Of a stretch of DNA of 64,000 nt, positions 19,762 through 28,613 are shown in pieces. The position numbers and the translations under genes were made by a program. A model generated the notes under the pieces. The model worked only from the letters and a program-made list of their open reading frames with translations, was not told the DNA's origin and made no database searches. Positions within the stretch are counted from its first letter, which is position 1; each line of letters begins with the position of its first letter. Source of the stretch: Saccharomycopsis fibuligera x Saccharomycopsis cf. fibuligera (Eukaryota; Ascomycota; Saccharomycetes; Ascoideales; Saccharomycopsidaceae); the NCBI GenBank assembly GCA_001936135.1, contig CP012816.1, forward strand, positions 4,213,501-4,277,500, read 5' to 3'.

Positions 19762-20211
19762 CTGGTATGCGTATGTATTATAGAAGGAAAGCTCAGTAAA
19801 TGTATTATTAGCGAGGTTGATGCGTCATTGCGCGCGCATCCGGTTTTGTGTCACTTAAGTATTTGCCTGTTTTTCTGCTTTGTAATTTCTGAAGTACCTG
19901 AAGTATTTCCAGTGGAACAATGATACTGAAGACTAATGCCAAATCAATAAGAGACTCTATGGCATTATAGCTCACTACAAAATACTTTTCCATAAAATAG
20001 CGGCACCAACAAAACAAAAAAATATAATCATAAAATAAGTTTTGCTTCTCTCCTGTCAAAATAATAGAAACAGCTAGACTTTAACTGCGATATTAGCAAT
20101 TGCTACCAGCTACTAATTATAGATAGAAAAAAACATTTATTTTTTTTTTTTTTATTCCGTCTGCCTTACCCATCAAATATCATAAAATATTGCTTCCATA
20201 GCACAACAAAA
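19762..20211. other. PRP46 3' flank and RRM-gene promoter
   Basis: A 450-bp gap between two plus-strand genes. A T-rich tract at about 20136-20154 lies close to the next ATG. No RNA gene or operator was recognised. Confidence 0.5.
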
Positions 20212-21638
20212 ATGTTCAGGCAAGGCCCTCTTATGAATGGTGATGATCTGTCAAACCAGTTTGGAACGCGTCCCTGCAGCGAATCCCGATACTTTCAGCT
20301 AGAGCCCACAAACAAAAATATAATCAAACCAAGTGGTGGTCGGTCAAGAATAACGTCTCTTAGTCATTTATTAGCTGGCGGTGGTAGTGATGTTGCAACT
20401 CATGACCATTCATCGCAGCCAGCAGATGGTGCTAATACTAATAATAGTACAAACACAACCAGCACTAATAATGGGGTTTCAAAATCAGAAAAGTTGGGGA
20501 TTAGAAAATTAGCCAAGGCATACACTAAAAATCTTGTTGGCGGATGGTCAAATGATATGAACCTTGCCGCAACAGTTCGAGGAATATCTTTAGAGGACGA
20601 TTATTTGGATCGTAGCAAAGATATCAGATCTATAAGGATGGATGACAATTATAGAGCAGAAATGTTGCTCAAGAGCTCTCCAAATACTGGAGTAGAGTAC
20701 AAGAATGCTTTATCACAACATAAGAATAGCGTCAAATCATTGAAAAAAGAAAAAAAACCGTTGCGAGATAATAAAAACATTTCAAATATAAGTAATACTG
20801 AGCAGCAGCAACAGAGGACAACTACAATTACAGCGGCAATCTCAGATAATAGCCAAGAACTTATTTTGTCTGGTTTTCCCAAGAATGTAGGAGTAAATAA
20901 CATTCTCACATTTGTTTCCGGAGGTCCATTGGAGAAGGTTGTACCTGAAGTTGCAAACGACAATGATGAAGCTCCTTACGTTAAAAAATTATATATTTGC
21001 TTTGTTAGGTCTGAAGATGCCAAAGAATTTTTTAAATATGCACAAACAGGACAATTTATGGTCTGTGGTGTTCACGTCAACGTCGAGTGGCTCAGCAATC
21101 AAACACAAAGCGAATTTTTTCATCACCACAGTCCACTACCTGCTCAGATAATGTCGAAAGTTAATTCTGGTGCTTGCAGATGTCTAATCATAAAGAAAGT
21201 TGCAGGCAAACGACAGCGGCCAAAATCAAGTTCTTCCTACTTGAAAGGATATCATGCTGGAAGACCACATTGCTCTGATTTTGATGTCAGTGAGGTGAGT
21301 ATTATGTATAAAAATTTTCTTAGTTAGCTGCTGTTGGTACTAACTATTTAGGTTGAGGATGATTTCGCTCAATTTGGCGAGATTGCTGAAATTGCACCTG
21401 CCATTTCTCGAAAGCTCTGTGTTGCCATTCATTATTTCGATATTCGCTGTGCTATAATGGCCAAGGAAGAGAAGGAATTACCAGTAAGTAAATAATTAAC
21501 CTGTTCTTTGTTAATCATTGGATGTTGTCTAGAAATGCTAATAGATTTTTCTAGTCGTCACCACTACACCATAAGTATATGGAATGGGCAATATGGTATG
21601 GTAAAGATCCTGCTGATAAGCCATGTACTATGCTATAA
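20212..21638 (+). CDS. Tandem-RRM RNA-binding protein, three exons
   Basis: A predicted RNA-binding protein of 432 residues after splicing. Exons are 20212-21294, 21352-21483 and 21555-21638. Intron 1 (57 nt) has donor GTGAGT and a perfect TACTAAC branch point at 21338-21344. Intron 2 (71 nt) has GTAAGT and a TGCTAAT branch point at 21536-21542. The exon lengths keep one frame and each intron contains stops. The N-terminal 200 residues are Asn/Ser-rich with basic patches. RRM 1 begins LILSGFPKN with RNP1-like LYICFVRSED (about 220-300). RRM 2 starts RCLIIKKV and runs through both introns to AIWYGKDP. The last four residues are Cys-Thr-Met-Leu, which fit a CaaX box. I could not name an orthologue. 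Confidence 0.82.
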
Positions 21639-22684
21639 TGGGTAGTCAATGCTTATGTACTTCCTTGTAAAGATTTATCCAGTTCTTTTCATATAATTGC
21701 TTTTTTGTGCTGCTTGTGGATATTTAAAAAGGGTACATAATACATAAAGTTGGGTTTTGTTTCAGGTTTACTTCGGAGTTCAAAAATATTTTATTCAGGG
21801 GAGTGTAATATTCTTAGTTGTGCTGACAATATCTAGTCATTTTATATGGCATTATAGATTAACAATGTCTAATTTTGATATCATTTTTTTAAATACGTTA
21901 AGAAATAACAGCATCAAGTGATTGCTACAGTAGACGAATTAACTTTTAGTATTATTTCATCTACTCTCGATCACAAGCCTATAGTTTCTTCTCATAATTG
22001 TTTCTTTCAACATAGGTAAATGAGAAGTATTAAATTGTCTCATGGGCGTTTTCGTAATACCCAACGACTCCAGACATACCTATACTGTACATGTTTGTCG
22101 GTGGACTTAAGTGTCAATATTTCTTGAAGAGAAAGAACCTAAAACTCCTATTCTTTTTTTCAACGAATATATTTCTTTAACTTATCCAATAGAGTTATAT
22201 ATACAGATTTACTATTGCAATCTATGGTAGATCAACAACAACCAGTTTCTTCAATTTGGGGGTCTTTTTATGAATAAAGTGAGTCATTTTGTGGTACATT
22301 CGAAATGTTCTTTGAGTGAGCTTGAAACCAGGGCAATTTGTTTGCTTGTTTTTGACTTCAACTTGTTTGTATTTCACGGTATTACACTTTTCCAATCTCC
22401 CAAGTTTTATAATTCAGCGCTTGCTTTTCAGAAAGTGGTCCTTAAAGGTACTGTATAATTCAGAAGAGAATGTGTACAAATAAAGTTAAATTCTATAAAA
22501 TAGATCAGAGACTGACACCAGTGACTCGGGTCATTGCGTATAGAATCTTGAAAAATCTCCGAGATACTGATGTGAAAAGTGAAAAATGCCGACAGTTTTT
22601 ACACTATATGTACATCTGTAATCAAAAGACAATTCTCTAGTATTTCACTCCCACAATAAGAACCAAAAACAAGTCATCACAAAA
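21639..22684. other. Intergenic 1.05 kb, no gene recognised
   Basis: AT-rich DNA between two plus-strand genes. A 62-codon frame at 22270-22458 has no recognisable features. No tRNA A/B boxes or repeat arrays were seen. Confidence 0.5.
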
Positions 22685-24016
22685 ATGACTTTGAAAATAC
22701 TGAGAATCAGGCCTTTTATGAGCACATATGCTGATACCGGGGGACTTCGGTTCTTTGGCTTAGTTAGATCATTTCATCACAAAGCAGGTAATTTATTGTC
22801 TGCATCTCCATCAACTACCACCACTACAACAATCAACATATCCGAAGATAGAATAAATGCAATAACAACTCTCCCCGTGTCATTACTTTCAAGGCTGCAA
22901 ATCTTTCAAAGTGTGGTTAAAGAAGCACAGTTAAAGAATCCAACTAAGCAGTACGGTGAAAATTCTTTGTTTTTCAAAAAATGGTTTACTTTTGGTAAGG
23001 CGATCATAGCATTTTACAAGCATGGCATAGTGAATGTGTGGAAGAACCAAAAGTCAAAGAAACACATATTAAAAGAAAAGTATTATGTTGACTTAATAAG
23101 CTTTACTGCAAACCACAAAAAAGGTACAACAGTACAGTCAAGTAGCGAGCCATCACAGCAGCTTATTCGTGGTAAAATAGGTTCGGGTAAAGAGTTGACT
23201 AACTATTTACTAAATGAAATTTATCTTGGTACTGTGGCAGACACTAAAAAAGCACAACAACAACAGCATATAAAAACACGTGAAAATGTGGAAAAAAACT
23301 CAGTCCAGAGTACATCTTTATTGAAGATCAGTCGAGCAGAATACCAGCTTATATTACGTACCGAGCGTGATTTCCCAAAATTACCAATATTTGGCCTTTT
23401 GTTTCTTCTTTTTGAAGAAATGACTCCCCTCATTTGCTTCCTTATTCCTTCTTTGATTCCTTCTACTTGTGTCTTACCAAACTTGTTGAAAAAACAAGAG
23501 TTATTGCAGATTGGTGCTTTGTCCAAGACAGTGCCAATTGTTGATGCTAAAAACAACACGGTTACCATTGTCAATGAAAAGCAAAATACTGGTGCCGAAT
23601 TAATTAGCACGTACTTCAAAATCCCGGGTAAATTACACCAACTATCTTTGGTGGAGCTTCGTTATTTGCACAAATTCTTCAAATTACCACTATTAACCAG
23701 ATTCAGCAGACTTGCCATGATCAAAGCTCTTGAACAACATCGTAACGAAGTGATTGTTGATAACTATTTGGTGCTAAATGATGGTGGGTTTGCTAAAATG
23801 AATATTGCTGAATTGGTGCGCAGTGGGAATCAAAGAGGATTGATAAGTGCTCTTGGGCCGGTATCTGAGAGGAATAGTGACAGTGAACATGGAGATATTG
23901 GAGTTGTTGATGTAGAGAAATTTCAAAAGGGTAATGGTTATGATGAAGGAATCAATACCACGGTTTTGGTGGAAAAATTGACCCAGTTTGCTAAAGAAAT
24001 TGAGTTTGAGGTGTAA
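22685..24016 (+). CDS. LETM1-like mitochondrial inner-membrane protein
   Basis: A 443-residue predicted mitochondrial protein. The N terminus is basic and Ser/Thr-rich (presequence, about 1-45). Before the membrane region lies RAEYQLILRTERDFPKLP, then a hydrophobic segment at about 240-265 (LPIFGLLFLLFEEMTPLICF) followed by IPSLIPSTCVLP, a layout typical of the LETM1 family. The C-terminal ribosome-binding-like region includes LHQLSLVELRYLHKFFKLP and ends acidic. LETM1 proteins (yeast Mdm38 and Ylh47) act in K+/H+ homeostasis and in docking mitochondrial ribosomes. This protein is more divergent than either, so it is probably a third, LETM1-like member and not Mdm38 itself. Confidence 0.7.
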   Translation: MTLKILRIRPFMSTYADTGGLRFFGLVRSFHHKAGNLLSASPSTTTTTTINISEDRINAITTLPVSLLSRLQIFQSVVKEAQLKNPTKQYGENSLFFKKWFTFGKAIIAFYKHGIVNVWKNQKSKKHILKEKYYVDLISFTANHKKGTTVQSSSEPSQQLIRGKIGSGKELTNYLLNEIYLGTVADTKKAQQQQHIKTRENVEKNSVQSTSLLKISRAEYQLILRTERDFPKLPIFGLLFLLFEEMTPLICFLIPSLIPSTCVLPNLLKKQELLQIGALSKTVPIVDAKNNTVTIVNEKQNTGAELISTYFKIPGKLHQLSLVELRYLHKFFKLPLLTRFSRLAMIKALEQHRNEVIVDNYLVLNDGGFAKMNIAELVRSGNQRGLISALGPVSERNSDSEHGDIGVVDVEKFQKGNGYDEGINTTVLVEKLTQFAKEIEFEV

Positions 24017-25275
24017 TAAGTAACTTGTATTAAAGTGACTATTCCGCGTGTACATAATTTTAAGAAACGTGGAGATATATTTGGATATACTGCGTATTAA
24101 CTAGAGTACTGAGAACTTCGCTGGGTAAGAATATTTACGGGGAAAGGTGGGCTTTTGTTTTTTATTAATTGTATTTGCAAAGCCAATTATTAGTATTAGT
24201 CATGAAATATTATGGGAATAGCCATGAAACACTCTTTGAGCTTTGCATAATTTCATATTTTCGGGTAGAGATGTTTGTGACTGTGAGCTAGCTACATTTT
24301 ATAAAACATAAGCACTTAATTTTTTATTTTTTTTTTTTTTTTTTTTTTTTTTTTCCAAGGTTCTTGTAAAAAAACAAAGTGTTTTTCATTATTCAAGACA
24401 TCTGATCTTACTCTGCAAGAAACGAAAATTATTTAGTTATTACCGTTTTCGTGACCGTTACCATCGGATCACATTTTAGAGACTGAATGCCACAATAGCA
24501 TTTTAACGTTTATAGTTGGAATGGTGGAGCGGAGCATATGCGCATCGCGCAGCAGGATGCTTATAGCTATTATCTATTTATAGCTTCTTGTCAAATGATG
24601 CCCAGATTTGGGTTAAATGTTTCCGTTTGCAGCAGCAACGCCGTTTTTGTGTCTCAAAAAATAAAAATACTTTAATTTGGTTCTTCGGTGATCATTTGTG
24701 TCTGCATGTCATTGGCAATACCTGAGATTTTCATGCCGAAGTGCAGTACTTTTTCATAAACCTCGGTTGAAGTTATGACCAATTCGTCAAATAAAAGTGA
24801 GCTTGTAGGTCCTGGAAGAGTATATTATTATTGGTTATAGACTGAATGATGCCGTACTTGACAAAGAATGATATAAAGTGAAATGCAAGGAAAAGACGCG
24901 AAACAGTAGAGAATAAACACAGAACTGAAATTTGGAATAAGCAAACTAAAAAAAAAAAATCACTAACAAAAAGTGGAGTGCAAGAAAGAATATAGAATAA
25001 AGACAGAGACAATAATACATAAAAAAAAAGTTGAATCTCGAAGTGAAATAGAAGTGAAGAAAGTTATATAGTAAAAAAACACAAAATTAAGTATATTAGT
25101 TTACCAACAGTAATAAACAAGCATAAAATGAACTGAAACAACATGAGTAGTTCTTGTTAATAGTAACTGTTTCAAACTAATCAATAGTTAGAAACGAGTT
25201 AATTTGAAGAAAATGAATACTGAAAAGTATGAAGAAAGAAAGAACGAAAGAAAGAAAGAAACTAATTATTCACCA
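24017..25275. other. Convergent intergenic region, 1.26 kb
   Basis: The 3' flanks of the LETM1-like gene and of the minus-strand gene at 25276. It holds a T-rich tract (about 24320-24354), a short GC patch at 24530-24560 and A-rich DNA at 24940-25270, including a (GAAA)n stretch just past the stop at 25276. No gene was recognised. Confidence 0.5.
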
Positions 25276-26796
25276 CTAAGCCCGCAAATAATCTGAATAA
25301 TTGTCAGGGTTCAAAATCCCCAAAAAACAAGCTAACTTTCTCTTTTGGGCAGAGATACTAATGGCAGCAATTGGTTGGTCAAATGTAATATTGTAATATC
25401 TAATATACGTTGATAATTGTTCCTGTGTTAAGCTTTCGACATCCAAAGCAGTATACAAGAGGGGTAACTCTTCAAATGGAGGGTGACCTGGTTTGAGAGA
25501 ATCAGAGAACGGGATAATGTTTGCCGGCAAACCGAGGTTGTTTCTGTTGATGTTCTCAATGACCAAGAGTTTATTCTCCAAGTGATCTAAACGAGTCATC
25601 ATTGGCTGAAGAAGCTTGTTGAAAGCTTGGAACTGTGCCTGCATAGAATCAATGGTGGTATCATGATGCGAAATTGAGGCAGAGGCGATTGGACTGCTAC
25701 CATCTGCAGCTGTTGTGGCTGTATTGAACTGCTCAGTTGGATCAAAATTAAACTGATTTTCAATAGAGTTAAAACCGGTTAAGTGGGAAGGAGTCATAGT
25801 ATGATCGCCAATATTGACATCAGATGGGTGTCGTTGCTGATGTTGGTGTAGTTGAGAAGTATTTGGGTTTGTTGGTGAGTGCCTTCTGCGATTCTTGCCG
25901 CCCCTCTCGGGTGACTTGAAACTAAGGGATAACGACTGAAGTTTTGGGGTTTCGATTTTCAATCTCTTGATGGAGTTTTTCTTTTGTTTATCGCCCTTAC
26001 CAACATTGGTCATCATTTGATATACCTCATACAACAAGCCCCTCAACTCCTGATTCTCTGCTTCATCAAAATCGCTTGAGCTAGAGTTTGGTGGTATCAT
26101 AGAAGATTGTTTGCAGTTACTCGCAGGACTCTTTTCATGACTATTGCTCTTGTTGTTGTCACTAGCGCCCGCCGCGGCATTGACCTTTTTTCCCGATGAG
26201 GCGACGTTGCTGCTTGATCCAGCAATAGCTGTCTCTCCGCAGTCATTCTGGAAGTCATTCTTTAGACTGTTTTTGAAGTTGGTTAACATTTCTCTGACTT
26301 TTCTGGGTAGATAGTCGACAGCAGCATAGTAACGGTCAGGCTGGTTAGCGGAGGTCCAGATGTTGTAGTTTTCGCTAACGATTCTCCAACGAGCGCTATC
26401 TTCAAACGGATTGACGGTCAACACTTCCTTGAGCAAAGCAATCTTGTTTTCCAACTTGAAGAAATGCTTAGCGGTGCCTTTGCAGATAGGCACATGGGTC
26501 ATACTCAACGGGCTTGTGTTTTGGGAGTGGGCGGAGTGGACGGAGTGGGCGCTTGTAGGAGTACCTGTAGTCATGAAGCTGGCAAAGTTCATGGTGCTTA
26601 AGGGTAATGGGTTTGGCATTGCTGGATTTTGAAGTGACGCGGCGCCCAGGGTGTCCAACGGATCGAATGAGAATGGGTTTTCATGGTGCTGAGGATGGCT
26701 ATGGGGATGGCGCAGCGGATTTTGCTGTTGCGGATTCTGCAGAGACTGGTGGTGATAGCTGATGCTGCTGTTTGGCGAGTACATTGAACGAATCAT
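25276..26796 (-). CDS. Putative DNA-binding protein with SANT-like and SAP-like blocks
   Basis: A 506-residue protein of unknown identity. The N-terminal 95 residues are rich in His, Pro, Gln and Ser (PHSHPQHHENPF). A helical block at about 105-175 (FFKLENKIALLKEVLTVNPF, then ARWRIVSENYNIW, then PRKVREMLTNFK) resembles a Myb/SANT-like trihelix module, in which a spaced Trp/Phe core is followed by a basic third helix. A Ser/Asn-rich linker carries a basic patch RRRHS. A coiled-coil-like helix (MTRLDHLENKLLVIENINRN) lies at about 398-420. The last 60 residues (ESLTQEQLSTYIRYYNITF to RKLACFLGIL) look like a SAP-type helix pair. It has a very long GC-rich upstream region. A nuclear regulatory role is inferred; I know of no named orthologue. 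Confidence 0.7.
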   Translation of the reverse strand: MIRSMYSPNSSISYHHQSLQNPQQQNPLRHPHSHPQHHENPFSFDPLDTLGAASLQNPAMPNPLPLSTMNFASFMTTGTPTSAHSVHSAHSQNTSPLSMTHVPICKGTAKHFFKLENKIALLKEVLTVNPFEDSARWRIVSENYNIWTSANQPDRYYAAVDYLPRKVREMLTNFKNSLKNDFQNDCGETAIAGSSSNVASSGKKVNAAAGASDNNKSNSHEKSPASNCKQSSMIPPNSSSSDFDEAENQELRGLLYEVYQMMTNVGKGDKQKKNSIKRLKIETPKLQSLSLSFKSPERGGKNRRRHSPTNPNTSQLHQHQQRHPSDVNIGDHTMTPSHLTGFNSIENQFNFDPTEQFNTATTAADGSSPIASASISHHDTTIDSMQAQFQAFNKLLQPMMTRLDHLENKLLVIENINRNNLGLPANIIPFSDSLKPGHPPFEELPLLYTALDVESLTQEQLSTYIRYYNITFDQPIAAISISAQKRKLACFLGILNPDNYSDYLRA

Positions 26797-26858
26797 TGAC
26801 CAGAATGATTCAGTGCGGCGTGCGTGCGCAGTGCTGTACTGTGCTGGCTGTGCTTGCT

Positions 26859-26893
26859 GAGGGTTGAGCTGAGGGTTGAGCTGAGGGTTGAGC
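26859..26893. repeat. Three tandem 12-bp units
   Basis: GAGGGTTGAGCT occurs twice, then once lacking its last base, within 100 bp upstream of the SANT-like gene's ATG. Confidence 0.85.
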
Positions 26894-27390
26894 GAGCGAA
26901 GATAGTTAGCAGTGTGATGTGATTGTGACTGGGTGCAAAGAGAGATACAGCGGCCAGTTTCTGAGCGCAGCAGAGCAGCAAGCAGGAGAGATGTTGAGAA
27001 AGAAAACTGGCTAATATAAGAGGCGCGCGAAAGGTTTCACGGATGGTGATGGCAATATAAGGCGCGCGCGGAGCTAGCGCTGGTGCAGGCAGTGTGATGC
27101 GACCCACCGAAAAGTAGCGAAATGGATAATAGCAATGGGCCGCGGGCCAAAAATAGAAGCGAGCGGAAAAGGCAATTAGAGATCTGAATAAGACAGACCC
27201 GCTGGCGAGAAAGAGAGACAGCGGAGGGGGGCAGTGAACGAGAGACAAAGAGCTGGTGACGGCAGACGCTACTTGTGAGGGCAGCTTAACGGCCAGACAC
27301 AAAAGGAGACAAGATATAGCAAAAAGCGGATTATTCTCGAAGGACGGCAGAGGGGGCCGCGGTGTTTATATAGTTTGGGTTGTAGCTAAG

Positions 27391-27415
27391 CGCTGGGCGC
27401 TTAGCGCCCAGCGCG
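27391..27415. repeat. Perfect GC palindrome, 11-bp arms
   Basis: GCGCTGGGCGC and its exact reverse complement are separated by TTA. On transcripts of either strand this would form a strong hairpin. It lies about 600 bp upstream of the SANT-like gene. Confidence 0.8.
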
Positions 27416-27912
27416 AAGCGCCGGCACAGCAGGAGCTGTAGTGGTGAATGCGACGGTGTAAGCTCCAGTTAGTGCAACGGTGAATAAGCGCCGGCGGCAA
27501 GAGAGTGCGGAAGACAGCACCAACCACCGACAAGCCTCGTGACAGCATGTCCACGGCGCAGCAGAGAGAATTTGCAGTCTTGTATAACCTCGCGTCACAG
27601 CTATAGCGCATGCTGTCCTACGGTGTATTACGGCGGCTAACTCACATGTTGGCACTCGGGTGTATACAGCAGCTACTGCGCAAAGCATCTCCTGCCCTGA
27701 GGTCCCAGTTCAATTGCGCCGGCCCGGCGCTCGAGGAAACCTTAATCTGGACCCACGCACCGCACAGTCTCTTCCCGCTCCCGCTCGGCGCCCAGCGCCG
27801 CTCCTATGGGTCAGCAGGCAAGAACGAACACAAAACGAAGAGATGAGATGGGCGTAGCAACGGGCGTAGCAACAGGCGGCCTGCCACATGAAAGCGCTGC
27901 TTTCCAGTGACT

Positions 27913-27954
27913 GTGCGTTCGTCCAAGTGCGTTCGTCCAAGTGCGTTCGTCCAA
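27913..27954. repeat. Three tandem 14-bp units
   Basis: Three identical consecutive copies of GTGCGTTCGTCCAA inside the GC-rich island. Confidence 0.85.
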
Positions 27955-28543
27955 GTGTGTCGGAGACTTACAAATTCCGGCAAAAGTTCTGATCCAATTG
28001 CCCAACGAGGATGGAGCTGAATTGAATTGGATGGTCGATTGATTAATTGGCAAATTGATGATTCCGGAGAAACTCTCTCGCCGCCAATGCCACCCGGTGT
28101 GAGACACGCGCTAGTTTGGCCAAATGGCCGCTGCTCTCCAGAGAATGCCAACGCTGTCAGTGACACAGGCTGTCAAAGCACAAACAAACGGTACGCGCTG
28201 CACAGACAGTCCTCCGCGAGGTGCGAATCCTCTTAGATTCAAGTTTCAGTCCTTTGGAGGTGCCGGTTTCTAAAAAAAAGCTTATTTGGATCCGTCAGTA
28301 ACGGCGAGCGTCCTCGGCGGCAGCGCCATACAGCCGCTACGGTGAATTTCGTCGTCGCATGCCAGTGCTACTTCAACCAGTTTTGGTTACCTATCGGCAG
28401 TACTCTAGCGCAAAGAGATATATGTACCGCCCGATAATACCATTGTTGTCTATAGTCTGTTGTATTATAGCAGTTCTGAGTATACATCTGGCCATCGAAA
28501 AAAGAAAAAAATGTGACCATGGTTTCGTGCACTTTCCAAAAAT

Positions 28544-28610
28544 CACACACGCGCGCGCGCGTGCGCCCGTGCGCCCGCGCGCCGCCGCCGCCGCCGCCGC
28601 CGCCGCTGCC
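28544..28610. repeat. CG-dinucleotide and CCG-trinucleotide microsatellite
   Basis: About 15 bp of alternating CG is followed by mixed GCGCCC repeats and about eight CCG units. The tract ends 3 bp before the SRS2 stop codon and so lies in its 3' untranslated region. Alternating CG can adopt Z-DNA, and CCG repeats form hairpins. Confidence 0.8.
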
Positions 28611-28613
28611 TTC

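Larger units (their letters stand above)
26797..28613. other. GC-rich intergenic island, 1.8 kb
   Basis: The upstream region of the SANT-like gene and the 3' flank of SRS2. By eye its G+C is above 50%, against roughly 35-40% in the surrounding DNA. It contains tandem repeats at 26859-26893 and 27913-27954, a perfect 11-bp palindrome at 27391-27415, paired AATATAAG-GGCGCGCG elements at about 27013 and 27054, and a CG/CCG microsatellite at its SRS2 end. Open frames on both strands reach 169 codons but show no domain and are expected in GC-rich DNA with few stop codons. Confidence 0.7.

Noticed and set aside
26793-27302. 169-codon frame upstream of the SANT-like gene
   Set aside because: It lies in GC-rich leader DNA, reads through tandem repeats and shows no domain or conserved pattern.
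28100-28240. tRNA-like A-box (TGGCCAAATGG) and B-box (GGTGCGAATCC) in the GC-rich island
   Set aside because: The boxes are about 100 bp apart, the flanking acceptor arms do not pair, and no anticodon arm can be drawn. I treat it as coincidence.
28290-28320. Twelve-base match to the 5' part of 26S rRNA (AGTAACGGCGAG)
   Set aside because: The match ends after 12 bases and neighbouring sequence does not resemble rRNA, so chance in GC-rich DNA is more likely.
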